Source: Siphonodentalium dalli (lineage: Eukaryota; Mollusca; Scaphopoda; Gadilida; Siphonodentaliidae). From it: a DNA stretch of 64,000 nucleotides. This document shows positions 1 to 11,297 of this stretch, one piece after another. Position 1 is the stretch's first letter, and each line of letters starts with the position of its first letter. Position numbers and translations under genes: made by a program. The DNA lies in the NCBI GenBank assembly GCA_032622095.1, contig CP136067.1:44251549-44315548 (forward strand). Reading direction: 5' to 3'. Below the pieces are notes generated by a model. That model ran no database searches. It was not told the origin of the DNA and was given only the letters and a program-made list of their open reading frames with translations.

Positions 1-873
1 TAGTTCCACTAACTTCCAACTTCCACTAATAAAGACGTATTTATTTATTTACAACTGCGCGGATTCAGACGTTATCATTTTAAATCGTGCAGTCGACGTG
101 GTTGGAATTGACGTTTGTTTTTTAAATATTTTTTTTTATTGTAATAAAAACATGAACACCATAAATACATTAATTTGAAAAACATTAAAACACGACAATT
201 TGGTTTTACATAGAGATGTACAAATCAATCTTGTGGGTTCCATGAAGATACAGTTGATGTAAAGAAATAACCAGGTGCTAGTGACTAATTATGCTCAGTT
301 TAAAAGAAATGTTGCTATATATCTGCTACATGTGCCCGACACAGAGCGAGATTTTAAGTTGTTTATGTTTGGCTATGAATCTATAAAAATGAAAGAAATC
401 CTCTGTATCGGGCAGATATACCCGTCAGATGCCAGTATTGGAGGATTCTGAAAAGTCATATGACTGTGCTTTATTTTATCTCAGAAGAAACTATATTTGA
501 CTGCACACTGTGGCCACAATATTTGAACAGGCTGTCTATAGATTTCCATCTCTCTTGACAAATAGTATCTTTTTTGTGTGGAAAATATCTTGAATGGGCC
601 AGACTCAATTGTATTATAATATATGAGCCATTCTAAAATGTCATCCTCTGACGGTTCAAGGTTCCTTATTTTGCAAGAATATATATATGCATCTCTTAAA
701 TAGAATTATAAATATACTTTTAATGCTTTCTTGAAGTTTCTTCTATGTATCTGTGTTTGCTATTTCACTTAATGAATGCCCTGACTCCCGTTTGTATATT
801 TGTTCAAGTGATGTCATTCGGTCATTAAATTGTGTCGAGGTTGTGAACCCCAAAAAGTCATTAGAACAAACTA
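1..873. other. AT-rich stretch, nothing recognised
   Basis: No coding homology, inverted repeat or tandem structure stands out. A 15-base string, TCGACGTGGTTGGAA, near 94 recurs near 16603, which hints that an old interspersed repeat is present, but the similarity is too short to delimit. Confidence 0.4.
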
Positions 874-1568
874 TGGAGATGACTATATATTACTTTAGTG
901 GATATCGGCGACTAAACATTCTTATAACTTTTAGTGCCCCTCCTCTCTCCATCCCAGACCCAACGGGCACCAAATGTGGCATCTTTAACACACATGATTT
1001 GATTTCTCGTATCATCGGAGAAGAACGTGTTTGAATTTGGTGGAAATTAGTGCTAAACATAAATGTATCAGCCTTGGTGCCCTCCCCCCCTTTTATGACT
1101 CGAACAGTGCCACGTTTGGCATATTTAAACCACGTCCATTATGGTGATAATCGGCAACCAAACAAATTATTAACAAATTTAATGCCCCCCCCCCCCATCC
1201 TTCACCCAAACGGCACCAATTTGGTGTCTTTAACTCACACGATTAGATTCCTCCCATCATGGAGAAGAATTTGTATCCGCGCTGATATTAGTTTTGTCAA
1301 TCTTGGTGCCCATCTCCGAATACGTGCACCCTGACTCGAACGGCAGCATATCATCGAGATGATTATGTATACATTTGGTGGAAATCTGCGACAAAAAATA
1401 TTTCATCATATTTGCTGCCCCTCTCCATTTTCTGCCCTTGACACCAACACACACAGACAAGACATTTGCAAATATAGGCACCAAATGTGGCATCTATAAC
1501 ACACACGATTTGATTCTTCGTATCGCTGGAGAAGAACGTGTATTAATTTTGTGGAAATTGCGCTAAAC
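874..1568 (+). repeat. Degenerate tandem array of ~130-bp units (copy 1)
   Basis: Successive units share the order: a run such as TGGTGCCCCTCC, then CGAACGGCACCAATTTGG, then TTTAACCACACGATT, then ATCATGGAGAAGAATGTGTA, then TTGGTGGAAATCGGCGA. Units are diverged and some are shortened. The array opens with GAGATGACTATATATTACTT, exactly as the array at 2625 does, so the two are copies of one segment. A CACACACAGACAAGACATTTGCAAATATA-type tail occurs inside near 1450-1476. Short open frames across it are by-products of the unit and show no conserved protein. It is probably the body of an interspersed repeat family. Confidence 0.7.
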
Positions 1569-2624
1569 ATATTAATTAAAAAAAACAATTGGCACAACGA
1601 GGCAGTGGACGGAATTAAACACAATGTAAAACCATTTCAAAACGATCAGAACTTACTTATCCCGAATAACAAACTTTAGATCAATAAGACTATTATAGAT
1701 TTTATTTTAGTGCCACGGTTCCAACCAACCGGATTTGATATATTTTATGTAATTAATTTAAAGGATTCTAGCCATCTTTTTAAAGCTAATGGTTGGAACC
1801 TTGTTGGAAAAATGAGAAGGAAACTTGTCTTGGTTGATCCGGCCCAGACACACTATATCCAGAAACATATATACCATTGATCTGGATAAGTGCCACTACG
1901 TTGACGCAATGGCTGGTTTTTGAAATTTGTTCAAGTTTGAACACGAGGAGGTGGTGGTGGTGCTTTACTCGAGTATATAATTGACAAAGTATGAATGGCT
2001 GAATCTGGGATTCTAATCGTTAGTTGGACAGCTCTACTTGTTCAAGAAAGAGCTAAAGTGGCAACAGTGGTGTACATAAAAGTGGTTTGGAAGCATTCGT
2101 TATTATTCAGATCGATACTTTGCCCAATCTGTCGGAGTACACTTGTGTCAGAAAGCTGTATGTCGGGTCGTTCTACGACTTCTCACTCACCGGCTTAAAT
2201 AAACAATGCACGTGACTTATATAAGACATTAAACAACGCGGAATCAATAACGTACACAAACGTAGGACTGTTGAAATTACATACATAAACTGGGCACATT
2301 ACAGAGGAAACTTAACCGGTATCGTGGTTTCCTATATCACATTACCAATGTCTGAAACTGTAACCGAAACGTTGGCGTCAAAGCATCGTGTGGTCACGTC
2401 AACGCTTCAACGTCCTAAGCTGTCATTCCACTTGAAAGGGGCCACTAGAATGGCCAGAGGGTCGTGATATTAAGCTATAAACAAGTCTAAGGGGCTTAAG
2501 TGTTACATGAGTCGGGACAACTCGGCTAGCCGGACTACTCGGTTTGACGGGTGCCCTGGTCATCTGTGCTTTCTCACTAAAATAATGGTGTTGTTACAAT
2601 ATCCGAGCCAACTCGGCAAAGGGA
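1569..2624. other. Unassigned spacer between two array copies
   Basis: No recognisable gene. A 67-codon ATG frame at 1995-2198 has no identifiable domain and sits in repeat-dense DNA, so it is not called. A (GGT)n run occurs near 1952. Confidence 0.35.
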
Positions 2625-3218
2625 GATGACTATATATTACTTTAAGTGGATATCGGTGACTAAAACATTATCATAAATGGTAGTGCCCCCTCTCTCTCTC
2701 TCTCTTTCCCTGACCCAAATGGCACCAAATGTGGCATCTTTAACCCACATGATTTGATTTCTTGTATCATCGGAGTGTGCTTAACATAATTGTATCAGCT
2801 TTGGTGCCCCACCTCTCCCCATTTGCTCGAACAGTGCCACTTTTGGCATATTTAAACCACGCGTCCACTATATTCCTGATATCATGAGGTGATTATGTAT
2901 CAGTTATGTGGTAAGCGGCAACTAAACAATTTCTTATCAAATTGAACCCCCCCCCCCAATGCCTCACACAAACGGCACCAATTTGGCGTCTTTGATATAT
3001 CATGTAGAAGAATATGTATCAATTTGGTGGAAATCGGCGATAAAAATAGTTTTTATAAATTTTGGTGCCCATCTCCCGCTACGAGAACCCTGACCCAAAC
3101 GGCGCCATATAATGGATATGATTATGTATAAATTTGGTTGAAATCTGCGACAAAACCCTATCCATTTTCTGCCCTTGACACCAAGAGAGACAGTCATTTG
3201 CAAATATAGGCACCAGAT
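2625..3218 (+). repeat. Degenerate ~130-bp unit array (copy 2), cut by a LINE
   Basis: This parallels 874-1490 unit by unit: the same opening string, a CT-rich tract in place of CCTCTCTCC, a C11 run at 2947-2957 where copy 1 has C12 at 1185-1196, and the same tail with GCAAATATAGGCACCA. The match stops at about 3218, immediately before LINE coding sequence begins. Related array sequence resumes only after the LINE, near 6030. This supports insertion of a 5'-truncated LINE into the array. Confidence 0.7.
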
Positions 3219-5826
3219 GTTGTTCTTATTCTAATTCGGACAAAATCTGATCTTGAATTGTTGTATTCCGAAATCGTTGATGCGATAATGTATGCTTCAT
3301 TCCCTTCAACGCCAAGGAAATATAACCACATGTCAGCTAAACCATTTTTGGAATGACAAGTTAAGAGATCTACACAGAGACGTAAAACGACTGCGATCTA
3401 GATGGATCGAAGATAATAGACCAAACACATGCGATGTGCCTTCGTATGTCCTATACAAGGACGCGAAACGACGATTCAGACAATGCATACGTTCCACTTC
3501 ACGCGCAAGTGAGCAGAAAGCGTTCGAAGATCTTGAGTTTTATGCAACCCACGACCAAGTGCGTTTCTGGAAATCATTGAGTTCAGACTCTGCGTCGTCA
3601 CAAGCAAATGGTCTTACAAATATGATGAACTTCAATGATGTATTTCTCCGTGACCAAACTGACATTCTTTCAGCATGGAGGTCGTATTTCGAGTCTCTCT
3701 ACAAACCAGACGAGCACCATGACCTTTATTTCGAACAGTCCATACACATGCGACTTGCATCTTTACTTGACAATTCACACGCAGACTACAACTGTCTGAT
3801 GCTCTGTGAGAAGATCGGTTCCGACGAGTTAAACTCGGTGCTGCATGGTCTCAAACGGAAAAAGTCTGGTGGCATCGATCATGTGGTTAACGAACATCTA
3901 GTTCATGGAAGTGAACTGCTCTCGACATTGCTCCTTCGTCTTTTCAATGGTATCTTGGCGTTAGAGTGGATACCACCAGCACTAAAAATTGGAATAATCG
4001 TTCCCTTATATAAAGGTTCACCGAAGCCCAAGCATATCCCGGATAGCTACAGAGCAATAACTCTTTTGCCGGTGATATACAAAACATTCGAGAGCATCCT
4101 CCTAAATAGATTTCTAGGTGATAAGTGTCTTGGGGATTTCCCTAACGTACTTCAACACGGATTTCAGAAAAACGTTAGCTGTGTGATGACATCATTTATT
4201 CTGCAGGAGTCAATAAGTTACGCCGCTGACATGAACTCTCGTGCATATGTGTGCCTTCTTGATAGTCAGAAAGCTTTTGACCGAGTCTGGCATCAAGGCC
4301 TCTTGGTGAAACTCAATGAACTCGGCTTTAAAGGCAAAATACTACGCATTGTCTCCAACATGCACTATAACTGCACGAGTCGAGTGATGTATAATGGCAC
4401 ATTATCAAAACCAGTGGATATTCTGCAAGGAACAAGACAAGGGGCAGTGACTTCCCCTTTTTCTACCTTGTATTTATCAATGACTTGCTAGCGCGTCTCA
4501 GTTCAACGAACGAAGGATTGTCAGTCGGTCATGTTAACTGCACTGCTCCAACAACTGCTGACGATATCGCCTTGATTTCTACATCAAAAGCTGGTCTAGA
4601 TAATCTCATCGATATATGCAACTCATATGCTCGGAATTGGCGATTTATGTTCTCGAACACAAAAAGTTTTGTTGTTGTATTCAACGAGTCGGGGCGTCAA
4701 CACGAGCGCAACAACATAACTTGGTCTATCGGAGACCAAACTCTCCCTGAGACGACAGACTGTTTACATTTAGGGATAAGACAGTGCAAGTTCAAGAACA
4801 GTAATACCAGGGCCTCTGATATTTCTGATAAGCTTAGAAAAACATTCTTCGCAATTGCTGGTAGAAATATCACGAAACAATGCACACCGCCCACGATGAC
4901 CTCTCTTTTAGAAACTATTGTTCTGCCGAAATGTCTCTATGGGTGTGAAATTCTGACAACCTTTACAGATTCCAATGTTTACTGTATGGAGAAAGCTTAT
5001 CGCTCGTGTGTTAAGCATATACAATCTCTCCCAACTCGGACTCCTATATACTGTTATTTCAATGAGTCTGTTGTGTCTTATGCCACTCGAAAACTAAATA
5101 CACATAAAGAAACTTTCATTCCTCGCTGATCTAATTTACCTCCCCGTTGGGCACCAGGAACCACTGCGAATTTTATTATATAAATTTGTCTTACAGAGCC
5201 TCTTCAGACGTGCGACAACAGGGTTTGTGTCCGACATTACACAGTTACTTCGGCAATACAATATGCACGCGCATCTGGATTATTTCGTTGCGACTGGCGA
5301 ATTTCCTTCTAAATCAGCATGGAAGCACCTTTGCAAATCAACAGTTCAGTCACACTATGTTATACAATGGAAAACTACAGTGGACCGAGATACATCACTT
5401 GATTTGTTTCGCATTGTGCACAATGATCCACTGTCATTTTGGAGTATTTGGACATTGCTGAAAAGGCACCCTAGCGCGTCTCAAGCTCTGAAAAATCTCG
5501 CTCTACTGCTCAACAGAACTACATTTTCTTATGATCGCACGTGTCGCGCTTGTGGTAACGGGATTCAGAATGACACATTACACGCCCTTCGTTATTGTAC
5601 AGCAGCCAATTCACTTGCGCTTCGGAATTCGTTCTGGAAACACATTCTGGATGAGGTTGGTCTCTCGACCTTTCTGTACATAGATTCTAGAGATGATATG
5701 TCTCTGTTAGCCCTGCTTCTGGGTGGTGAGCCAATTAACTCACCCGCCGAACTTGACAACAACATAGAAACTATAATTCTCGACATGGCTAACTTCATTT
5801 ATGGGATGTGTCATCTGATCCAGTAA
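3219..5826 (+). pseudogene. 5'-truncated non-LTR retrotransposon (LINE) reverse transcriptase, frameshifted
   Basis: Remnant of a LINE polyprotein, an enzyme that copies its own RNA into DNA at a nicked target. The endonuclease is absent; the copy starts in the linker before the RT domain (frame at ~3219-3310 reads ...SDLELLYSEIVDAIMYAS). The body then shifts frame near 3310-3330 and continues to 4491. RT motif A reads LLDSQKAFDRVWH (catalytic Asp codon 4261) and motif B reads LQGTRQGAVTSP. A second frameshift lies near 4457; downstream, motif C is TADDIAL (Asp codons 4560 and 4563), with Thr replacing the usual Tyr or Phe. A third shift near 5108 leads to the C-terminal part ending at 5826, which has a Cys-rich knuckle CRACG...H...C at ~5542-5592. 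The layout resembles jockey/CR1/L2-type LINEs; I cannot fix the clade. The element is dead, with three frameshifts and no endonuclease. Confidence 0.9.
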
Positions 5827-5841
5827 CAATTACTTTGTGTA

Positions 5842-5847
5842 AATAAA
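5842..5847 (+). promoter_or_regulatory. AATAAA polyadenylation signal of the LINE
   Basis: A canonical AATAAA lies 16 bases after the LINE stop codon region, as expected for the 3' UTR. No clear poly(A) tail or short terminal repeat follows, so the exact 3' end and target duplication are unresolved. Sequence to about 6030 is probably LINE 3' UTR plus flank. Confidence 0.55.
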
Positions 5848-6029
5848 TTATTGTTTGCGCATAAAACAAAATCGCATTCACATGGACGGGTCTCTTCAAG
5901 ATATGACGCATACGATCAGCCACGCAACGGTTCTGTTTTCTTAATTATCTCCATTTGCTGTATAATATATATTTCCATGTATGTATATATTCTTCTCCTA
6001 CAAGGAGGTATACAATAACATATATTAAG

Positions 6030-6850
6030 CAGCGCTACTTTTGACGCCTTTAAACCACACAATTAGACTCAGTATGAAGATGAATATATCTAAAATTGGT
6101 GGAAATCGGCAGCTAAACAAATTTAGTGTCCCCCACCTCTCACCCAAACGGCACCAATTTTCCGTCTTTAAGTCACACGATTTCTCTTTATTATGGAGAA
6201 GTATGTGCATCAATTTGATATAAATCGGCGCTAAAAATATTTTTGTCAATTTTGGTGCCCCTCTCCCCTACCGTGCACCCCTGACACGAACGTCGTCAAT
6301 TTCGACATTTTAAACCACACGATTAGATTCCTAATATCATGGAGTTGATTATGTATACGTTTGGTGGTAATCGGCGACTAAACAAATTCTTATAAAATTG
6401 AGACCCCCTCCCCATCTCACCCCGAAACGGACTCTTTAAATCACACGATTATATTCCTCGTATCATGGAGAAGAATGTGAATAAATTTGGTGGAAATCGG
6501 CACTAAAAATATATTTAATAAATTTGGGTACCCCTCCCCCTTCCGTGCACCCCTGACTCGAACGGCTTTTCTTTTAATATATTTAAACCAAACCAATAGA
6601 GTCCTCATATCGTGGATATGATTATGTATAAGTTGGTGGAAATCCGCGACAATTATTTTTGCTGCCCCTCCCCCTTTTCTGCCCCTGACAAGAACAGCGC
6701 CACTTTAGAAAATTCTAACCCGCATTCATTATCTTCCTTATAAAAAGTTACCCTGTTAGACCCCTTTGGTGTCATCTAGACGATCCCACGTGAATTTCTA
6801 TTGAATACAGACAGACATACATGCAGACAGACAGACATTCGCAAATATAT
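6030..6850 (+). repeat. Degenerate ~130-bp unit array (copy 3) with CAGA-rich tail
   Basis: About six further units of the family at 874 and 2625, with the same word order (GGTGGAAATCGGCG, TGCCCCTCCC, CGAACGGC, ACACGATTAGATTCCT). The array ends with a run of CAGACAGACA words at ~6809-6838, then GCAAATATATATATAGATA. Such a terminal CAGA tract plus TA-rich tail is common at the 3' ends of invertebrate retroposon families. The whole may therefore be a retroposon whose body is an internal tandem array; that is inference. Confidence 0.6.
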
Positions 6851-6880
6851 ATATAGATAATGCATACACAGCATCGGTTT

Positions 6881-6990
6881 CATTGTTGTTTGTCTATTTG
6901 TTGACATTGAAGCTCGTGTGAGTTACACTGGTGCGCACATATCAGTACTAGTACACGTATGTCCTCTCTTGTAGTTGTACATGCATGTCG
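6881..6990 (+). repeat. ~105-bp direct repeat, copy 1
   Basis: Contains TTTGTCTATTTGTTGACATT, GTGAGTTACACTGGTGCGCA, CAGTACTAGTACACGTAT and TTGTAGTTGTACATGCAT. All recur in the same order at 7893-7996. Diverged duplicate, function unknown. Confidence 0.7.
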
Positions 6991-7892
6991 ATCATATTGA
7001 TGTGCTCTGAAAGAATTAGATTCTGAACAAGTACTGTCATGAACTGCATTTTCAACATTATAATATTAATAGCTGCTCGTTGAGTCGTTGTTATTATTGT
7101 CACTATTGCTCGACATCGAAACTTGTGTTCATCTGAATGAAGTCAGACCATTGATTCGATTGAATGGATCATATCATGATTCATCGATTAATTGGCATGC
7201 ATCTCTGCTCTCGATGAATTTAGTGGAAATTGTCAATAATTAATAAGCCTTTTCTTCGCAGAATTTAAACTTGTCCGGTTATCAAAGGAACCGAAATCAG
7301 ACCGTCTTTAACAACTGTCCGCAATCGAACAGGTAACAGCCTCGATCACCAAGCCGGAATGAACATCAAGTTCAAGTTAGGGTGCTCGTCCACACTGAAT
7401 GCCACTGCGAAAAACGTTCACCACACCGTATGTACTGTACTGTGTACATGTAACATTGAAGGAGTCATCAGTCACACATCTAATTTTGGCAGCAAATATT
7501 TCAGGCGCCGTTCTTTCACATGTAGAATAAAGATTCAAACCATTATTGACAAATTGTCCACTTGTTGAATGAAAACAGAGCTCTGACTCTGACTCTGAGT
7601 CTGAATAATTAGTTAAACAATACACGATGAACGGTTTCGCAGATTATTTTCATAACTTCTCTTTTATCCTGATTTTATCCGCTCTCTAAATACGCCATGG
7701 TTGTTATTTATGTAATATGTCGTCTCTTTTAGTTCGTTCGACGCCAATATCACGTCTAAATCACTCTGATTTTAGTGATTAAAATGTCGGCCACAAAATG
7801 GAGAAACAATAATTTGAGTTAAAATTACGTACTCGCCATATACGTACCGACCCGATTAACACAGAATGAATGCGATATTATATATATAATAT
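6991..7892. other. Unassigned sequence
   Basis: No gene recognised. A short CTGACT/CTGAGT repeat lies at 7580-7604. Overlapping short frames on both strands at 7359-7625 show no domain. Confidence 0.35.
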
Positions 7893-7996
7893 ACATTGTT
7901 TGTTGTCTATTTGTTGACATTGAGGCGTGTGAGTTACACTGGTGCGCACAGTGCAGTACTAGTACACGTATATCCTCTTTTGTAGTTGTACATGCA
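7893..7996 (+). repeat. ~105-bp direct repeat, copy 2
   Basis: Second copy of the block at 6881-6990, with small indels (for example GAGGCGTGTG for GAAGCTCGTGTG). It ends just upstream of the MITE that starts at 8007. Confidence 0.7.
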
Positions 7997-8006
7997 TATA
8001 AAATGT

Positions 8007-8545
8007 ACACTGAAAAAAAACTTAGTCATAGCCTTAGTCATTATGTTACTTTTGGCTAAGTTAGTGAAAAATAACTGAGTTACGGGTTGACTAAGGCTAT
8101 GACTAAGTTTTTTTTTTTGACGAAAATATTAACCCAAGTAACTAAGAATTAGTAAGATGTGACTAAGGTCAAACTTAGTTACTTTTGGCTAAGTTAGTCA
8201 AACATATCCTATCCATCGAAACAATTTTTCATTATCACTCTTGGTTAAAGCCAATTGGCGGTTTGCGTTCACTTGTGCAAAACATTGAAAAAAACAGTTA
8301 TACTGTATGGAGCAGATTAAGATTCAGTTATACTGTATGGAGTCATTGCCGTGTATAATATGTCGCCGATAAGTATACTATTGAGTTTTGCCGGCATGAC
8401 TGAATCACAAAAATATCAACCTTATAGTAACTAAGAATTAGTAAGATGTGACTAAGGTAAAACTTAGTTACTTTTGGCTAAGTTAGTCAAAAATAACTAA
8501 GTTACGGGTTGACTAAGGCTATGACTAAGTTTTTTTTTTCAGTGT
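8007..8545. mobile_element. 539-bp MITE with long terminal inverted repeats (ACACTG ends)
   Basis: The left end begins ACACTGAAAAAAAACTTAG and continues into a CATAGCCTTAGTCA word; the right end is its inverse, ending in TTTCAGTGT. Arms are about 33 bp. Subterminal copies of ACTTAGTTACTTTTGGCTAA occur on both sides, also partly inverted. There is no transposase frame, so it is non-autonomous. Its right flank begins GTGATCTGGGGGTTCG, the subterminal string of another MITE family (see 19315-19798), so this element appears to have landed inside or against that family. Superfamily is not determined because the target duplication is unclear. Confidence 0.85.
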
Positions 8546-8580
8546 GTGATCTGGGGGTTCGAAATTTAAGTTGGCCTTTA
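8546..8580. mobile_element. Right-end fragment of an AGGCCCACTT-family TTAA MITE
   Basis: GTGATCTGGGGGTTCGAAA followed by TTAAGTTGGCCTTTAA matches the right end of the complete element at 19315-19798, including the terminal TTAA. No left end was found upstream; the 8007-8545 MITE abuts it. Confidence 0.6.
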
Positions 8581-9139
8581 AATATATTTGCTTTCCTAAG
8601 TCCTAATCCTATATTACCAACAAACATGTTTCTGTTAAATCGTATCATGTTGTTTTTTATTCTCGAATTAGCGTGAGGAGGAAATTAAATAGAGCAGAAC
8701 ATAAGTTCCCATAACCCCATGCAGCCATGCGCACTCTCAACGCGCTATGAAATTGAGTAAAGCAGCTCCTTCAAGTTGATCAGTTGGGTATATTTACATA
8801 CTAAGTGTTGTCATCACTAAATCCAGCATTCTGATTGGTCGGCGCCCAAGTGGCTAGTTGCAGTTATTTCTCGGTGAATGCGCAACGGCTCATAACACCA
8901 AGCTCATAACAACATCGATACGTCATTGGGTTTGGAAAGACGAACGCGTAATGTTTTGGGCGCATTTGGATTCGCGCTGGATTGACTTAATACATCATCG
9001 GGTTTCAATATGACGAGAAATTGTTCCTATTAACTTTTCCCAAGGGTGCTATTGGGTATTTTGGGCTGTTTTTGTCACGATACACTTTTCGATTTAAATA
9101 CATTTACAAAAGTGGCTTTTTCGCTAAATGTATATAAAT
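8581..9139. other. Unassigned sequence
   Basis: No gene, tandem repeat or clear inverted repeat recognised. Confidence 0.3.
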
Positions 9140-9157
9140 ATAAGGATTAACTGTCAT
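9140..9157 (+). repeat. Inverted repeat arm paired with 9782-9799
   Basis: ATAAGGATTAACTGTCAT is a perfect 18-bp inverse of 9782-9799. Outward from each arm, TATATAAAT and TTTTGGCGA-like words also match imperfectly. The bracketed 640 bp holds a hairpin, a G14 run and a 97-bp tandem duplication. Confidence 0.7.
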
Positions 9158-9199
9158 GTGGACTATTTTTATGGAGATGTAACCGTGAGGTAAGTGGTC

Positions 9200-9240
9200 A
9201 TAACTTGTATGTAAAACCCTTCGGGTTTTACACAAGTTAT
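9200..9240. repeat. Strong hairpin, ~18-20-bp arms
   Basis: Left arm ATAACTTGTATGTAAAACCC and right arm GGGTTTTACACAAGTTAT pair with one mismatch and a small size difference around a TTC loop. There is no U-run after it, and in an animal genome it is more likely a transposon or cruciform feature than a terminator. Confidence 0.7.
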
Positions 9241-9586
9241 GTCCATAACATAAATCATGCGAGTATATAGGGGCGGCGTGTAAGGGCAGTGCAGCGGATC
9301 GTGTTTCAAGGCCCTGTGGGGGTGGGGGGGGGGGGGGCTATCACCACTTCCCTGGTGACCTGTCCTCTATCGGGTTCCAACAATGTCAATGAATTCAGCC
9401 CACACGACAAATAAAACAAGTGACCAAATGAACATTGTCTTCCGATTGTGTTAATTATAAGGATCGCGGTTTTATGGTACCAGGGTAGTGTAGCAAACAA
9501 CATTTATAAGACGACACATCGCCGTCTAAACTGTCAATATGTCACCGGGATCGATAGTATAACAGATTCAGAACAATAACAAGATT

Positions 9587-9780
9587 AATGAGATCCCACC
9601 CACCACCCCATCCCGCCACCCATAGTATCTTATGCGCCACAGGCGCCCGTATAGAGGCTACTGCCCACATAAATAAGTAGTATAATGAGATCCCACCCAC
9701 CACCCCATCCCGCCACCCATAGTATCTTATGCGCCACAGGCGCCCGTATAGAGGCTACTGCCCACATAAATAAGTAGTAT
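9587..9780 (+). repeat. Perfect 97-bp tandem duplication
   Basis: Two apparently identical 97-bp copies (9587-9683 and 9684-9780) start AATGAGATCCCACCCACCAC and end AAATAAGTAGTAT. The absence of differences indicates a recent duplication, or possibly an assembly artefact. Confidence 0.9.
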
Positions 9781-9781
9781 A

Positions 9782-9799
9782 ATGACAGTTAATCCTTAT
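9782..9799 (-). repeat. Inverted repeat arm paired with 9140-9157
   Basis: Exact inverse of the 9140 arm. It contains the TTAA that also starts the short element at 9786-9929. Confidence 0.7.
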
Positions 9800-9929
9800 A
9801 TAAATGAATCGCCAAAATAGACAAATCAGGTTCAATTGGGATTCCTGTGTCTCGCACACATCTTTCGTACGAGTCTACATTATTTATAACTGAATTGGAG
9901 AATCCATTCAGTATATAGAAAGGGTTAAT
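9786..9929. mobile_element. Short (~144 bp) TTAA-flanked MITE
   Basis: Begins TTAATCCTTATATAAATGAAT and ends, read on the other strand, TTAACCCTTTCTATATACTG then GAATGG. The two ends agree as an imperfect inverted repeat starting at TTAA. A similar start, TTAACCCTTCATATACTGAC, occurs at 17574. The TTAA flanks fit piggyBac-type insertion, but the divergence of the ends makes this tentative. Confidence 0.45.
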
Positions 9930-10092
9930 CACGAGGAAGGCATGCTATACTACTTGAAAAATACTAAATTGATGAAGCTTGTCTCTCGAACACTCACCGG
10001 CGTTCGATTGTTGTTAACAGTATTTTTAAAATGTACAATTCGGAAAATCGATCGCCGGTGCTGGCCGGTGAGCAATTAAGAGGAAAACTTCA

Positions 10093-10405
10093 TTAACCCT
10101 TTCACGACGGGAGCTGTGTTGGTGCAGCATTAAAGATCATATGCCTAAGGTGAGTGGTTTGGGGGGGGGGGGGTAACCACGGGATGGTCGAAAGGGTCGG
10201 TGGACCCTTTCCTTCACCCCTCAATCCTATGCCAGTGCATGTATTATCTTATATATGAGAGTCCCTCACAGGGAGCCACGCATATGTAAAAGAATGCACT
10301 GGTCTACACGGTCAAGCTAAATATTGTTAAACCAATTCATTATGTTGTATATGCGGGTCTCCTTATGGGAGACTCACATATAGCCAATGTATTGACACAG
10401 GGTTT
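10093..10405 (+). mobile_element. TTAA MITE, CCCTTTCACGACGGG family, hairpin-rich
   Basis: TTAA is followed by CCCTTTCACGACGGGAGC, TGTGTTGGTGCAGCATTAAA. The same end occurs inverted at 16310-16353 and again at 62784. The CCC start after TTAA is typical of piggyBac-type ends. Internally it carries imperfect hairpins of the form CTTATATATGCGAG...CTCGCATATGTAAG (10213-10294 and 10335-10385) and a G13 run at 10161-10173. The right end is degenerate (near 10400), so the end coordinate is approximate. Confidence 0.6.
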
Positions 10406-11258
10406 TCGCAAAAAAAATCAGAAGCTCCAGTCATGGAAGAGTTAATTTTATGGAAGTATTTGCATGACTTTCTCATGGTTGTATGTCATATTATATGTAA
10501 AAAGTTAGTGTGTATTTGCTAATAGGAGAGGAGGTATATCACTAAGTTATTTCTATACACTTGTCCCCCAGTCCCATTGCCCGATATTTGTATAATATTG
10601 AGGCGAATAAATATTTTAAAAACCAACTGAATGTGATTTTGCGAAATCTCTCTACTTCAATATCGCGGAACATGCACCATATATGCAGGTTTTATATCCA
10701 CTTTAACAACAGTCAACAATATCTCAATTCAACAGCCGCTAATTCGTGTACAAACTGTTGCCATTAGTCCGCTGTGTTCCACATGAACTATTGCAGATAT
10801 AGAGAATACCTATACTGTTTTTGTTTGAATACCGAAATATCCCATTCGTGTCTGGAAAGAAATATCGAATTTTCACGAGCTGCTGCAAGCCAGAGATGTT
10901 TCAGGTATTCAAACAAAAAACTGTATGTATTATTGTATTATATGCACCTTATTAAAGCTCAAAGTTGCTAAGCTATGCGGCATTTTTACTTTTAATATAG
11001 GACATATAGTACAGCAATTTGAAGAATACTAATCACAAGTGCACAATTACCTAGATAAAGCAACCAGACTCGTGTACCGAAATGAAACACGGAATCGAAA
11101 CTAATAACAAGTCTCTGTGTCACCACAGTCGAAATATATAAATCCCATGTGCACGGACCCCAGCTGCATCGTGTGTGATATGTACCGGCTAGCCAATAAA
11201 AAAAACGCCGAATATCTGACGACACTTGAGTGTCAATATGTTGTATATAATGCAATAT
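10406..11258. other. Unassigned sequence
   Basis: No gene recognised. Frames of 65-87 codons at 10561-11255 lack any recognisable domain and are not supported. Confidence 0.35.
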
Positions 11259-11286
11259 GGTGATTCGAAAATTAAATGGGCCTTTA
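11259..11286. mobile_element. Right-end fragment of the AGGCCCACTT-family MITE
   Basis: GGTGATTCGAAAATTAAATG followed by GGCCTTTAT matches the family end at 19775-19800. No paired left end is visible. Confidence 0.5.
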
Positions 11287-11297
11287 TATAATAGTTA

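Noticed and set aside
8546-8580. tRNA-derived SINE (GGGGGTTCGAAA looks like a B box)
   Set aside because: No A box or cloverleaf upstream; the string is the conserved end of a TTAA MITE family.
9200-9240. Intrinsic transcription terminator
   Set aside because: The hairpin lacks a following T-run and the window is eukaryotic.
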